From Bacteroidales bacterium (GTDB lineage: Bacteria > Bacteroidota > Bacteroidia > Bacteroidales > UBA932): a stretch of 64,000 nucleotides of DNA. This document shows positions 51,719 through 60,050 of this stretch, piece by piece. Each line of letters starts with the position of its first letter. The first letter of the stretch is position 1. The notes beneath the pieces are model-generated. The model was not told the origin of the DNA. It saw nothing but the letters and a program-made list of their open reading frames with translations, and did not search any database. Location: assembly GCA_017617035.1 (NCBI GenBank), contig JAFZWV010000032.1:19443-83442 (forward strand). The letters run 5' to 3'. A program made the position numbers and the translations under genes.

Positions 51719-52987
51719 GTGTACGCCCTTGCAGACTGCAACAACTTTTTCGTCTCGTGCGAAAGGGCTTTCCAGCCGCAGTTGGAAGGCAGGCCTGTTG
51801 TAGTCCTGAGCAACAACGACGGATGCGTAGTCGCCCGCTCGAACGAGTCGAAGGCGATGGGAATAAAGATGGGCACGCCCTTCTTTCAGCTCAAATCCCT
51901 GGTGGAGAGCGGAAAGCTGGTGGCGTGCTCATCAAATTATACTTTGTATGGCGATTTGTCGAATCGCGTGATGAGGATATTGTCGGGAACTCTGCCCGGA
52001 TATCAGAAATATTCTATCGACGAGGCGTTTTTCACGCTTGATGGAATTGCTCCCGAACGGTATAAGGCCGTGTGCGGCGAGCTGGTTAGGCGTGTGCGGC
52101 GCTCGACAGGAATACCCGTCAGCATAGGAATCGCGCCGACTAAGACTTTGGGCAAAGTAGCCAATCATTTCGCAAAGAAATATCCTGGATATCGAGGGGT
52201 ATGTATTATCGATTCGGATGAGAAGCGGCTTAAGGCATTGTCGCTTACGCCTATTGACGATGTGTGGGGAATAGGTTGGCGGGGCGCGCCTAAGCTCATG
52301 GCGGCCGGAGTGCACACCGCGCTCGATTTCGTCGAGCGGCCCGAGGCGTGGGTCCGCGGCCGGATGGGGATCACGGGAGTGCGTACCTGGCTCGAGCTGC
52401 AAGGCACTCCGGCCATCGCCGATGAGCTCCCCGCGCCCCGCAAGAGTATCTGCACCTCACGCTCATTTGCCGAGATGATCACCGACAAGGCCGAACTTCG
52501 GCTGCGCGTCTCCGATTTCGCGGGAATCTGCGCCCAGAAACTGCGCAGCGAGCGTTCGGCCGCCGTCATAGTCGGCGTCTTCGCACATACCAGTCCTTTC
52601 CGCAAAGATCTTCCGCAATACTATCCATATCAATCTACACGCTTAGATAAACCCGCCAATTCCACTCAAACCATTGTTCAAACGGCTTTGCGTGTTTTGG
52701 ATTCTATATACCGCGACGGTTATTCATACAAGCGCGCGGGAGTAGTAATTGAAGAAGTCGTCGATGCCAGCGCAATTCAGGGTTTGCTTTTCGAGACCGA
52801 AGATCAGATAGAATTGCAGCGCCGCCAAGACGAAATCAGCGCAATCATGGACCGCGTCAACAAACCCGGAAACAATCTGCTGCGCCTCGCCACCCAACGT
52901 CCCGGCCACTACGCCGACGGCATCCGCCGCGACCACTGCTCTCCCCTCTTCACCACCGACTGGAACGACCTGCTAGAAGTATCTTAG
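51719..52987 (+). CDS. umuC: Y-family DNA polymerase V subunit UmuC
   Basis: Error-prone translesion polymerase. GTG 51719 is the start, since MYALADCNNFFVSCERAF is the normal N-terminus (metal-binding Asp6) and the upstream base run is only 3 bases from pgi. The catalytic SIDEAF is present, with the little-finger region near RKSICTSRSFAEMI, and the C-terminus has the UmuC-type DRVNKPGNNLLRLATQ stretch. Length 422 is normal. Unusually its partner umuD is not upstream but beyond the gene end on the other strand. Placement after pgi suggests cotranscription, which would not be the usual SOS arrangement. Confidence 0.93.
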   Translation: MYALADCNNFFVSCERAFQPQLEGRPVVVLSNNDGCVVARSNESKAMGIKMGTPFFQLKSLVESGKLVACSSNYTLYGDLSNRVMRILSGTLPGYQKYSIDEAFFTLDGIAPERYKAVCGELVRRVRRSTGIPVSIGIAPTKTLGKVANHFAKKYPGYRGVCIIDSDEKRLKALSLTPIDDVWGIGWRGAPKLMAAGVHTALDFVERPEAWVRGRMGITGVRTWLELQGTPAIADELPAPRKSICTSRSFAEMITDKAELRLRVSDFAGICAQKLRSERSAAVIVGVFAHTSPFRKDLPQYYPYQSTRLDKPANSTQTIVQTALRVLDSIYRDGYSYKRAGVVIEEVVDASAIQGLLFETEDQIELQRRQDEISAIMDRVNKPGNNLLRLATQRPGHYADGIRRDHCSPLFTTDWNDLLEVS

Positions 52988-53013
52988 CCCCCCTGTCCAA
53001 GGTGTGCCATGCT

Positions 53014-53054
53014 TTTGTTCAAGGTGTGATTTTAACACGCACACCTTGAACAAA
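53014..53054 (+). repeat. AAGGTGTG hairpin 1
   Basis: Perfect 15-bp inverted repeat TTTGTTCAAGGTGTG (53014-53028) with its complement at 53040-53054, 11-base loop. A partial direct copy (CCAAGGTGTG) stands just upstream near 52998. It could also serve as terminator for umuC. Confidence 0.85.
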
Positions 53055-53174
53055 TGGCCGTGACACATTATGCTACCGAAACTTCAGGATCGCGCTGCGC
53101 CGGGCCTTGTGTATGGGCCCCGCTTGCGCGATTGTGGCTTTGGGGTAGGATTAAAGAAAAGTATTTTGGGATTA

Positions 53175-53203
53175 GGGCCCCGGCGACCCCGAAGCCGGGG
53201 CCC
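53175..53203. repeat. GC-rich palindrome in the umuC-umuD island
   Basis: GGGCCCCGGC at 53175-53184 pairs with GCCGGGGCCC at 53194-53203 over a 9-base loop. Further GC-rich short palindromes (around GGCCGCTCGCGAG and CCGCCGG) follow to about 53280. Confidence 0.75.
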
Positions 53204-53384
53204 TTGTTAACCCGGCCGCTCGCGAGCGTAACTCGCGGCCTCGTCCGCAGAGCCCGCCGGACAAGCCGGCGGCTCGCGCGGTATGTCAGTTGAATATATC
53301 TACCCCCCTGGCAGGGCTCGTCCCGCGAAGGGTAGGACATCCTTTACGTAGTGACGCTTCACTCGCGGCGTCAGGAAAAGTTTC

Positions 53385-53454
53385 GGTCTGAGTTTTACGA
53401 AGGGAAGGAGTAAGTCGCCGGCGATCTTACGACTGAACGAGGAAAACTCTGACC
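53385..53454. repeat. Compound 70-bp palindrome
   Basis: GGTCTGAGTTTT (53385-53396) pairs with AAAACTCTGACC (53443-53454) with one mismatch. Inside, GTAAG/CTTAC (53410-53414, 53426-53430) encloses the perfect palindrome TCGCCGGCGA. The nested layout resembles a REP doublet. Confidence 0.7.
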
Positions 53455-53543
53455 CCGCGGACACTCCCGCCCGCGACCCACTAATCGCGAGGAGTAACCG
53501 CACTCCCCTCGCGCGGTCTCTCTCTCAAAAGTCGAATATTTGC

Positions 53544-53574
53544 GGAAGGTGTGTTTTTGTGTGTGACACCTTCC
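53544..53574 (+). repeat. AAGGTGTG hairpin 2 (diverged)
   Basis: GGAAGGTGT (53544-53552) and ACACCTTCC (53566-53574) form a 9-bp stem with a loop rich in T and G. It shares the GCGGAAGGTGTG left arm with hairpin 3. Confidence 0.75.
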
Positions 53575-53615
53575 TCAAGTATTCTTCATCACAATGTACT
53601 CTGAAGCCATATAAC

Positions 53616-53652
53616 TGCGGAAGGTGTGCCTTGTAAAAACACACCTTCCGCA
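53616..53652 (+). repeat. AAGGTGTG hairpin 3
   Basis: Perfect 13-bp inverted repeat TGCGGAAGGTGTG (53616-53628) and CACACCTTCCGCA (53640-53652), 11-base loop. It ends 19 bases from the umuD stop and may terminate umuD transcription. Confidence 0.85.
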
Positions 53653-53671
53653 AAATATCTAGGCCGTCCGC

Positions 53672-54157
53672 TTATTTAGTTTTATGGATTACATACACCA
53701 CGACCCCCCAGATGGAGAAATCGTTGCCTTCCTGGATGTGGATGGGTTTGTATTTGGGATTGGCAGGAAGGAGCCAGATGTCGCGGCGGCCCAGAATGTT
53801 GTATGAAGCAGGGGCCTTGCGAACTTCGCGCACCACGGGACGAGAACCAGCGGGGCCTGAGGCGCCGGGGTCGTGGAAAGAAACGAACTTCAGCGCAAAC
53901 TCGCCGTCGACAAAACAGACGCACATATCGCCTTCAGACGGTTCAAGAGACTTGTCAATAACCAGAACATCGCCCTCGCAGATTCCGGCATCGATCATCG
54001 AATCTCCGACAACACGACCGTAAAAAGTCGACTCCGGGTGCTTCACCAGTTCCTTATTCAGGTCGATGACGCCCGTCATATAATCCTGCGCTGGCGAAGG
54101 AAAACCTGCATGGATTCCCTCCAGAGCCATCTGAATCATTCCGTCTTTTTCTTCCAT
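53672..54157 (-). CDS. umuD: UmuD-type S24 self-cleaving peptidase
   Basis: Subunit of DNA polymerase V, activated by RecA-stimulated self-cleavage. The cleavage site is HAGFPSPA (Ala17-Gly18), the catalytic Ser53 is in VVGDSMIDAGI and the general base Lys90 in GEFALKFV. At 161 residues it is longer than typical UmuD. The extra length is a segment of about 30 residues (from HDPGASGPAG to ILGRRD) between the Lys strand and IWLLPANPKYKPIHI, where the family usually has a short turn. It lies convergent to umuC instead of in a umuDC operon. Confidence 0.9.
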   Translation of the reverse strand: MEEKDGMIQMALEGIHAGFPSPAQDYMTGVIDLNKELVKHPESTFYGRVVGDSMIDAGICEGDVLVIDKSLEPSEGDMCVCFVDGEFALKFVSFHDPGASGPAGSRPVVREVRKAPASYNILGRRDIWLLPANPKYKPIHIQEGNDFSIWGVVVYVIHKTK

Positions 54158-54259
54158 ATCACTTAAAAAGCCGTGGAGGCTAACTCTCTAAATATCAACT
54201 ATTTCCTTCAATTAGGTCTGTCAAAAACAGCACACCTCTTTTCATCATCTCCCTGTAAC

Positions 54260-54371
54260 ACAGCAACTTATCCTCCACGCCACATCCCGTAGCACTCAAC
54301 TCTCTATCAATCAACATTTTGCTAAAAGACGCCTCCGAAAAACGTGGAGCCGTGTTTCAGCAAGTTGCTGT
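54260..54371. repeat. Interrupted inverted and direct repeats upstream of umuD
   Basis: ACAGCAACTT (54260-54269) and CTCCACG (54273-54279) have inverted partners CGTGGAG (54343-54349) and AAGTTGCTGT (54362-54371). An approximate direct copy CTGTAAAACAGCGACTT follows the right arm, and AACTCTCTA plus ATCAAC recur near 54182 and 54298. The 244-base gap between umuD and the M28 gene otherwise shows no gene. Confidence 0.5.
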
Positions 54372-54401
54372 AAAACAGCGACTTGAGCGCCACGAAGAAA
54401 A

Positions 54402-55391
54402 TCATTTCGAGGCGGTCATGGAGAGCCAGCGGCCGATGCACAGGACGCGGGAGCGGAGTGCTTCATAGTCCAAAGTCTCGGGCGTATCAGTTTCGTGGTT
54501 TGTGTTCATTGTGATACCTGAAGTAAACACGATAGCGGGAATTCCGGCTTTCATGAACACAGTCTGCTCACCTATCTTATTATAAAAGAGGTTCGTAAAA
54601 CTCTCGCTCTTATAGTAATCAAACGAAATGTCAACCTTTCCAATAGCGGCACACTTACGCATAGACGACGCCCATGGTTTTCCGCCAAGTGCCATCAGCG
54701 AACGGGGATTACTCTTACGAACGGGAGCCAGAGTGCTGCCCAGAATATCCAGCGACACCATAAAGCGAACTAACAGGCCGGCGGCGCGGATCTCCGAGAG
54801 CATGTGGCGGGCGCCGGCGTAGTCGCGGCTGCGGGCGTCGAACGCGACGAAGATAATCCCGTCGTAGCAATCGCGCCGGACCGCGTTCGCAACGCCGATC
54901 AGCGCCGCGACTCCGGATGCGTTGGAGTCCGCGCCGGGATAAACCTTCCCGGATATAACTCCAAGTCCATCGTAGTACGCCCCGACAACTATCCACTTCC
55001 CCGAACGACTAGGCAGATATCCAACGACATTTCGCCCACGACCCGAGCCAACACTAAATTCGTGGTACCAATTCTCCTCAAACGGCATCAAACCGGCCGC
55101 CTCGAACATGTCTCTAATCCACTGCGAAGCATAACGAGCCCCATCGGTTCCGGTACCGCGTCCCTCGAAAATAGGATCGCACATAATCTCCACACTCTCC
55201 TGCAAGGCAGATGCAGAAAGAGGCGAAGACGGACCAGAAGGCAGATAATCAAACGGAGACAGCACCCGCGAAAGAAGCGAGTCTACCTCATCGTCGGGAA
55301 AAGCCGCAGTCGCAGAACCCACAAAAGAAGGCGCGCAGACCAAAGCCAGCGCGAAAACAATTTTTTTCAGAATTACCTTCAATTTGGGCAC
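54402..55391 (-). CDS. M28-like peptidase homologue, probably inactive
   Basis: Secreted protein with the M28 aminopeptidase fold but altered metal site. No ATG is well placed; GTG 55391 gives KKIVFALALVCAPSFVGSATAA as signal peptide and is used here. The family's first zinc ligand (A-H-Y-D) is replaced by AYYD (Tyr139), the bridging Asp155 remains in GADSNASG, and the catalytic Glu-Glu after FDA is replaced by Arg187-Ser188 (FVAFDARSRDYAG). The final His region (NTNHETDTPE) is kept. Loss of two key positions suggests a non-catalytic binding protein or an altered activity. It is divergent from the TPR gene. Confidence 0.75.
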   Translation of the reverse strand: MPKLKVILKKIVFALALVCAPSFVGSATAAFPDDEVDSLLSRVLSPFDYLPSGPSSPLSASALQESVEIMCDPIFEGRGTGTDGARYASQWIRDMFEAAGLMPFEENWYHEFSVGSGRGRNVVGYLPSRSGKWIVVGAYYDGLGVISGKVYPGADSNASGVAALIGVANAVRRDCYDGIIFVAFDARSRDYAGARHMLSEIRAAGLLVRFMVSLDILGSTLAPVRKSNPRSLMALGGKPWASSMRKCAAIGKVDISFDYYKSESFTNLFYNKIGEQTVFMKAGIPAIVFTSGITMNTNHETDTPETLDYEALRSRVLCIGRWLSMTASK

Positions 55392-55434
55392 GAATAATGT
55401 TATATTTGTTGGATAGCAAAAATAAGCAAAATTT

Positions 55435-57411
55435 GTGACACGAACGGGCAAATACCTTAGAAAAGCGGCAGCGATTATCGCGGCCGCAATCCTAAGCCTA
55501 CCCTTAAGCGCCCAATGGAACACGGAAGTCCTTGAACTTCGCGGCCGTATCGCCCTCCAGGACGGAAAGTACGCCCAGGCTATCGAGCAGTTCAACATCC
55601 TTGCTCATCTCGATACAACCGCTTATTGGACCTATTTCTACCGCGGAATCGCAAAATACAATCTCGGCGACATACGCGGCGCCCGCAAGGATTTCGACCG
55701 ATCGGTCCGCATCAATCCCCTATTCACAAACGGTTATCACTACCGCGCAATTACCAAGAGCAATACTGGCGAATACGACGAAGCCCTCGAAGACCTCCAG
55801 CGCGCTATCGACCTGCGCCCCGGCTTCACGGGCTTATACTTCAGCCGTGGCGTCACCTATTTCCTGGCGCAGCACTTCGACGACGCCGTGAAGGACTTCG
55901 ACCGCTACATACGCCAGAACAGCAATGACCCGTCGGCCTACCTCAACCGCGGAGCGAGCTACCTCTTCCTCGGCGACACCCTCAAGGCCCTGGCCGACTA
56001 CAACAAAGCGATCAGGCTCGACCGCTATGAGCCCGAGGGCTACATACGTCGCGCGCGCCTCTACGCCTCCCAGGAGCGCTACGAAGACGCGATAACCGAC
56101 ATGAACCAGGCCATCAGCCTTGACCAGGACAACACCCTCGCCTACTTCAACCGCGCGATCATGCTCTACGAGACGAAGGACTACATCGGGGCCATGGCCG
56201 ATCTCAATACCGTCCTCAGCTATGAGCCCGGAAACGCCCTGACCCTCTACAACCGCAGCCTCATCAGGATGCAGGTCGGCGATTTCGAAGGGGCGCTCGA
56301 CGACATGGACAGGGTCATCAACATCAACCCGCGCAACGTCCTCGCGTACTTCAACCGCGCCGCCTGCTTCATCGAGCTAGGCCGTTGGAAGAGCGCGCTG
56401 GCCGACTATGACCGCGCAATCGAGCTCTACCCCGACTTCGCCAAGGCCTACCAGAACCGCTCCTACGTCGAGAACCAACTGGGCATGAAAAAGCAGTCCA
56501 AGGCCGATTACCAGACTGCCCAGAAGAAGATAGCCGAGTACCGCAGCGGCAAGCAAACCGGTGAGTTCGCCGACACGTCGAAGCGCTTCAACTCCCTGCT
56601 CGCCTTGGACGCCGACTTCGCGAAGAAGGACTTCAACGACGAACTCCTCCAGCACCGCGACATCGACATCAGGCTGAGGCCTCTTTACCGCTTCACGGCC
56701 GCAGACAAGCGCCAGGACGGCGAGGTCGCCTTCTCCAACCGCTACGAACATGCCGAAACGGACCGTTTCACCAAGGCCCAGATTATCCCGGTAACGGCCT
56801 CGGCCGCATATGGCGATGCTAAGATCAGCAGCCTCGCCGGCTATGACCCTGCCCGCAAGGACGTCACCTTCGCCCGCGCGATCAGAAACATAAAAGACAA
56901 ACAATACAACGCTGCCCTCGCGGACTACAATACCCTCATCGACAACAGCGAGGGCGCAGAAAAAGCCTTCTACCTCGTCAACCGTGCGGTCCTGCGCGCC
57001 GAGATGATAGACTTCATAGCCAGCATCAGCAGCAGCGTTCAGACCCTGACCATGGACAATGAAGGCGCCACCAAAACTCGCGTCAGCGACCGCACCAACA
57101 CCGGCTACGACTACTCAGAGGCCCTCGTCGACATGATGGAAGCCGCGGAACTCGTGCCCGACGAAGCGTATATCAACTTCAATCTCGGAAACCTCCACTG
57201 CCTGCAGTCCTCGCCCGTGCAGGCCATCTCATACTACGACAAGGCTATCGAAGAGTACCCGGCGATGGGCGACGCATACTACAACCGCGGACTAGTCCTT
57301 ATCTTCCTCAAAGACAAGGAGAAAGGCTGCATAGACCTGTCCAGGGCTGGAGAATTGGGCGTAAAAGACGCCTACAGCGTGATAGGCAAATACTGCAAGG
57401 AAGATGACTGA
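55435..57411 (+). CDS. Exported TPR-repeat protein
   Basis: Scaffold-type protein with an N-terminal signal peptide (AAAIIAAAILSLPLSAQ). GTG 55435 is the start, as no ATG is suitably placed. About ten tetratricopeptide repeats of 34 residues run from about 25 to 370, with recurring A-Y-x-N-R-A and A-x-x-D-x-x-x-A-I-x-L motifs. A charged linker (370-480) and at least two more TPRs (490-650) follow. It ends with an 8-base overlap into the MBL gene. TATATTTG at 55402-55409 may be its -7 promoter. Partner proteins are unknown; it probably acts in envelope assembly. Confidence 0.85.
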   Translation: MTRTGKYLRKAAAIIAAAILSLPLSAQWNTEVLELRGRIALQDGKYAQAIEQFNILAHLDTTAYWTYFYRGIAKYNLGDIRGARKDFDRSVRINPLFTNGYHYRAITKSNTGEYDEALEDLQRAIDLRPGFTGLYFSRGVTYFLAQHFDDAVKDFDRYIRQNSNDPSAYLNRGASYLFLGDTLKALADYNKAIRLDRYEPEGYIRRARLYASQERYEDAITDMNQAISLDQDNTLAYFNRAIMLYETKDYIGAMADLNTVLSYEPGNALTLYNRSLIRMQVGDFEGALDDMDRVININPRNVLAYFNRAACFIELGRWKSALADYDRAIELYPDFAKAYQNRSYVENQLGMKKQSKADYQTAQKKIAEYRSGKQTGEFADTSKRFNSLLALDADFAKKDFNDELLQHRDIDIRLRPLYRFTAADKRQDGEVAFSNRYEHAETDRFTKAQIIPVTASAAYGDAKISSLAGYDPARKDVTFARAIRNIKDKQYNAALADYNTLIDNSEGAEKAFYLVNRAVLRAEMIDFIASISSSVQTLTMDNEGATKTRVSDRTNTGYDYSEALVDMMEAAELVPDEAYINFNLGNLHCLQSSPVQAISYYDKAIEEYPAMGDAYYNRGLVLIFLKDKEKGCIDLSRAGELGVKDAYSVIGKYCKEDD

Positions 57412-58219
57412 TATTAGATTCAAGAGTTTCTCTTCCGGAAGTTGCGGTAACTGCTACTATCTCGGAGTCGCGCAGGACGGCGTGCCTGTAGCCGGCGTCT
57501 TGATTGACGCCGGAGTCAGCATACGCCGCGTAAGGCGCGAACTCCAGGCCGAAGGCCTCACCCTCGACGACTTTTCCGCGATCCTGGTCACTCATGACCA
57601 CATGGACCATATCCGCTCGCTCGCTTCGTACGCGAAGCATCTCGGCCGCCCCATCTGGGCCAGCGAGACGCTCCACAAAGCGCTCGCGAGCCACTTCTTG
57701 ACGCACGAATACGTCCCCGGCTGCAAAAGAATCCTCCGCAAAGGCGAGTGGAACGAAGTCGTTCCCGGCTATATAAGCGTCCGCTATTTCATAGTCCCCC
57801 ACGACGCGACCGAAACCGTAGGCTTCGCGATTAAACTCCCCGGCCATAATTATGTCCATATCACCGACTGTGGCCGAATGACCGATGAGGCGCTCGACTT
57901 CTGCAGCAAGGCCGACACCGTTGTGCTTGAATCCAACTACGATATCGAGATGCTCGAAAACGGCCCGTACCCCAAGGATCTTCAGGACCGCATCCGCAGC
58001 GGCAACGGCCACCTCAGCAACGTCGACTGCGCCGAAGCAATCAAGCAAATATCGCACAAAGGCCTCAGGAACCTTTTCCTGTGTCATCTCAGCGAAAACA
58101 ACAATACCCCTGAACTTGCATACAAGTCGGCGAGAAACGCCGTCAAACTGTGCGAGAACAAACCGGTGAGACTGGAGGCTCTCCCCCGCCAGACTCCCTC
58201 CCAAATGATAATACTGTAG
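57404..58219 (+). CDS. MBL-fold metallohydrolase (WalJ/YycJ-like)
   Basis: Cytoplasmic metallo-beta-lactamase-fold enzyme. The opening FKSFSSGSCGNCYYLG and the metal motif LVTHDHMDHIRSL (HxHxDH) are typical of the YycJ/WalJ group linked to DNA-end processing. Further ligands are in HITDCGRMTDEA and LCHLSENNN. At 271 residues it is full length. It overlaps the TPR gene by 8 bases and precedes the ABC exporter by 1 base. The precise substrate is unproven. Confidence 0.87.
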   Translation: MTDIRFKSFSSGSCGNCYYLGVAQDGVPVAGVLIDAGVSIRRVRRELQAEGLTLDDFSAILVTHDHMDHIRSLASYAKHLGRPIWASETLHKALASHFLTHEYVPGCKRILRKGEWNEVVPGYISVRYFIVPHDATETVGFAIKLPGHNYVHITDCGRMTDEALDFCSKADTVVLESNYDIEMLENGPYPKDLQDRIRSGNGHLSNVDCAEAIKQISHKGLRNLFLCHLSENNNTPELAYKSARNAVKLCENKPVRLEALPRQTPSQMIIL

Positions 58220-58220
58220 A

Positions 58221-60050
58221 ATGAAACAATTCTGGAAAGTCATAAAACGTTATGTAGGCCCCTACACCGGCTATCTCGGCGGCTCAGTGCTGCTGAATAT
58301 CCTCTCGGCGGTCTTCAACGTATTCTCGTTCTCCCTGCTCATACCTATTCTGAAGATTCTCTTCGACACCTCGGGTAAGATATATGAACTCATTCCCTGG
58401 GAAGAGGTCAATGATTTTGCAGGCTTTACGAACAACATCTACTACTATGTAGGCGATTGGATGGCCACCTACGGGACCAGCAAGGTTCTGCTCGTCCTCT
58501 GCCTCTGCTTCTGCGCCATCACCCTTATCAAGACCAGCTGCTATTTCGGCTCGTCTGCGGTGATGATACCGATACGCACCGGCATAGTCAAGGACATGCG
58601 CATGCAGATTTACCGCAAAATCCTCTCGCTGCCTATAGGTTTCTTCTCGCAGGAGCGCAAGGGCGACATCATAGCCCGTATGAGCGGCGATGTCCAGGAA
58701 GTCGAGACCTCGATAACCAGTACGCTGGACATGCTGATCAAGAACCCGATTCTAATCATCATCTACCTCGCCGTGCTCTTTACGATGTCGTGGAAACTGA
58801 CGGTCTTTACACTGATCTTCGCACCAGTTATGTTGCTGATTATGACCGCGATAGGTCGTAAACTCAAGGCGCGCAGCCTCGAAGCCCAGCGCTTCTGGTC
58901 CGACACCATGTCGCAGGTCGAAGAGACACTCGGCGGCCTGCGCATAATCAAGGCGTTCCTGGCCGAAGGCAAGATGACCGACCGCTTCAACACCGTCACC
59001 GGCAACATGAAGCGCAAGAACACCCATGTCGGCATACGCCAGGCCAGCGCCCACCCTGTAAGCGAGCTGCTCGGCAGCGTCCTCATCGCGATAGTCCTCT
59101 GGTTCGGCGGCACCCTCATCCTGGGCGACCATGCCAGCATCGACGCCCCGGCCTTCATCTCCTACATGACCATCCTCTACTCGATCATCCAGCCGGTCAA
59201 GGACCTCTCCAAAGCGGCCTACGCTATCCCCAAGGGCATGGCGTCCATGGAGCGCATCGACAAGATCCTCACGGCCGAGAGCCCGATCAAGGAACCCGCG
59301 AACCCCAAGCCGCTCACCAGCTTCGAGCACGCCATCAGCTTCAAGCACGTCGGCTTCTCCTACGACGGGAAGCGCCAGATCCTGTGCGACGTCAACCTCG
59401 AGATTGAGAAGGGTAAGACCATAGCCATAGTGGGCGCGTCCGGAGCCGGTAAATCGACCATGGTCGACCTCATCCCCCGCTTCTGGGACGTCACCGAAGG
59501 CGCAATCGAGATCGACGGCACCGACATCCGCGAGTACAGCACCCACGACCTGCGTGCCCTGATGGGCAACGTCAACCAGGAACCGATCCTGTTCAACGAC
59601 ACCATCTTCAACAACATAGCCTTCGGAGTCGAGGGTGCTACCCGCGAGCAGGTCGAAGCCGCGGCCAGGATAGCCAATGCCCATGACTTCATCATGGAGA
59701 AACCTAACGGCTACGACGAGAACATAGGCGACCGTGGAGCGAAACTCTCCGGCGGCCAGCGCCAGCGCATCTCGATCGCCCGCGCCATTCTCAAGAACCC
59801 GCCCATCCTCATTCTCGACGAGGCTACTGCATCGCTTGACACCGAGTCAGAGAAGATAGTCCAGGAGGCCCTCGACCGCCTCATGAGCAACCGCACAACA
59901 ATCGCCATCGCCCACCGTCTCTCGACCGTAAAAAACGCCGATGAGATCATAGTCATGGACGAAGGCCGTATAGTCGAGCGCGGACGCCACGAAGAGCTTA
60001 TCGCCCTCGGTGGTATCTACGCAAAACTCCACGACATGCAAGCGCTGTAA
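58221..60050 (+). CDS. MsbA-like ABC exporter (fused TM and ATPase)
   Basis: Half-transporter with six membrane helices (about 1-320) and an ATPase domain (about 350-609). Nucleotide-binding motifs are intact: Walker A GASGAGKST near 405, Q-loop VNQEPILFND, signature LSGGQRQRIS, Walker B ILILDEATAS and switch His in AIAHRLST. The family exports lipids such as lipid A cores or hydrophobic compounds. ATG lies 1 base after the MBL stop and its own stop overlaps the VanZ start. A role in lipid A export would match the acyltransferase in this window, but other substrates are possible. Confidence 0.9.
   Translation: MKQFWKVIKRYVGPYTGYLGGSVLLNILSAVFNVFSFSLLIPILKILFDTSGKIYELIPWEEVNDFAGFTNNIYYYVGDWMATYGTSKVLLVLCLCFCAITLIKTSCYFGSSAVMIPIRTGIVKDMRMQIYRKILSLPIGFFSQERKGDIIARMSGDVQEVETSITSTLDMLIKNPILIIIYLAVLFTMSWKLTVFTLIFAPVMLLIMTAIGRKLKARSLEAQRFWSDTMSQVEETLGGLRIIKAFLAEGKMTDRFNTVTGNMKRKNTHVGIRQASAHPVSELLGSVLIAIVLWFGGTLILGDHASIDAPAFISYMTILYSIIQPVKDLSKAAYAIPKGMASMERIDKILTAESPIKEPANPKPLTSFEHAISFKHVGFSYDGKRQILCDVNLEIEKGKTIAIVGASGAGKSTMVDLIPRFWDVTEGAIEIDGTDIREYSTHDLRALMGNVNQEPILFNDTIFNNIAFGVEGATREQVEAAARIANAHDFIMEKPNGYDENIGDRGAKLSGGQRQRISIARAILKNPPILILDEATASLDTESEKIVQEALDRLMSNRTTIAIAHRLSTVKNADEIIVMDEGRIVERGRHEELIALGGIYAKLHDMQAL

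Larger units (their letters stand above)
52988..53671. repeat. Repeat island between umuC and umuD
   Basis: A 684-base stretch without a credible gene. It holds at least five hairpin-forming units: three carry an AAGGTGTG/CACACCTT core, one is a GC-rich palindrome and one is a 70-bp compound palindrome. Open frames of 60-90 codons in it are by-products of the GC-rich repeats. It looks like an accumulation site for palindromic elements and separates the two convergent DNA polymerase V genes. Confidence 0.8.

Noticed and set aside
53054-53340. Small open frames in the umuC-umuD gap
   Set aside because: Arg/Gly/Pro-rich products of GC-rich palindromes, overlapping on both strands with no ribosome-site support.
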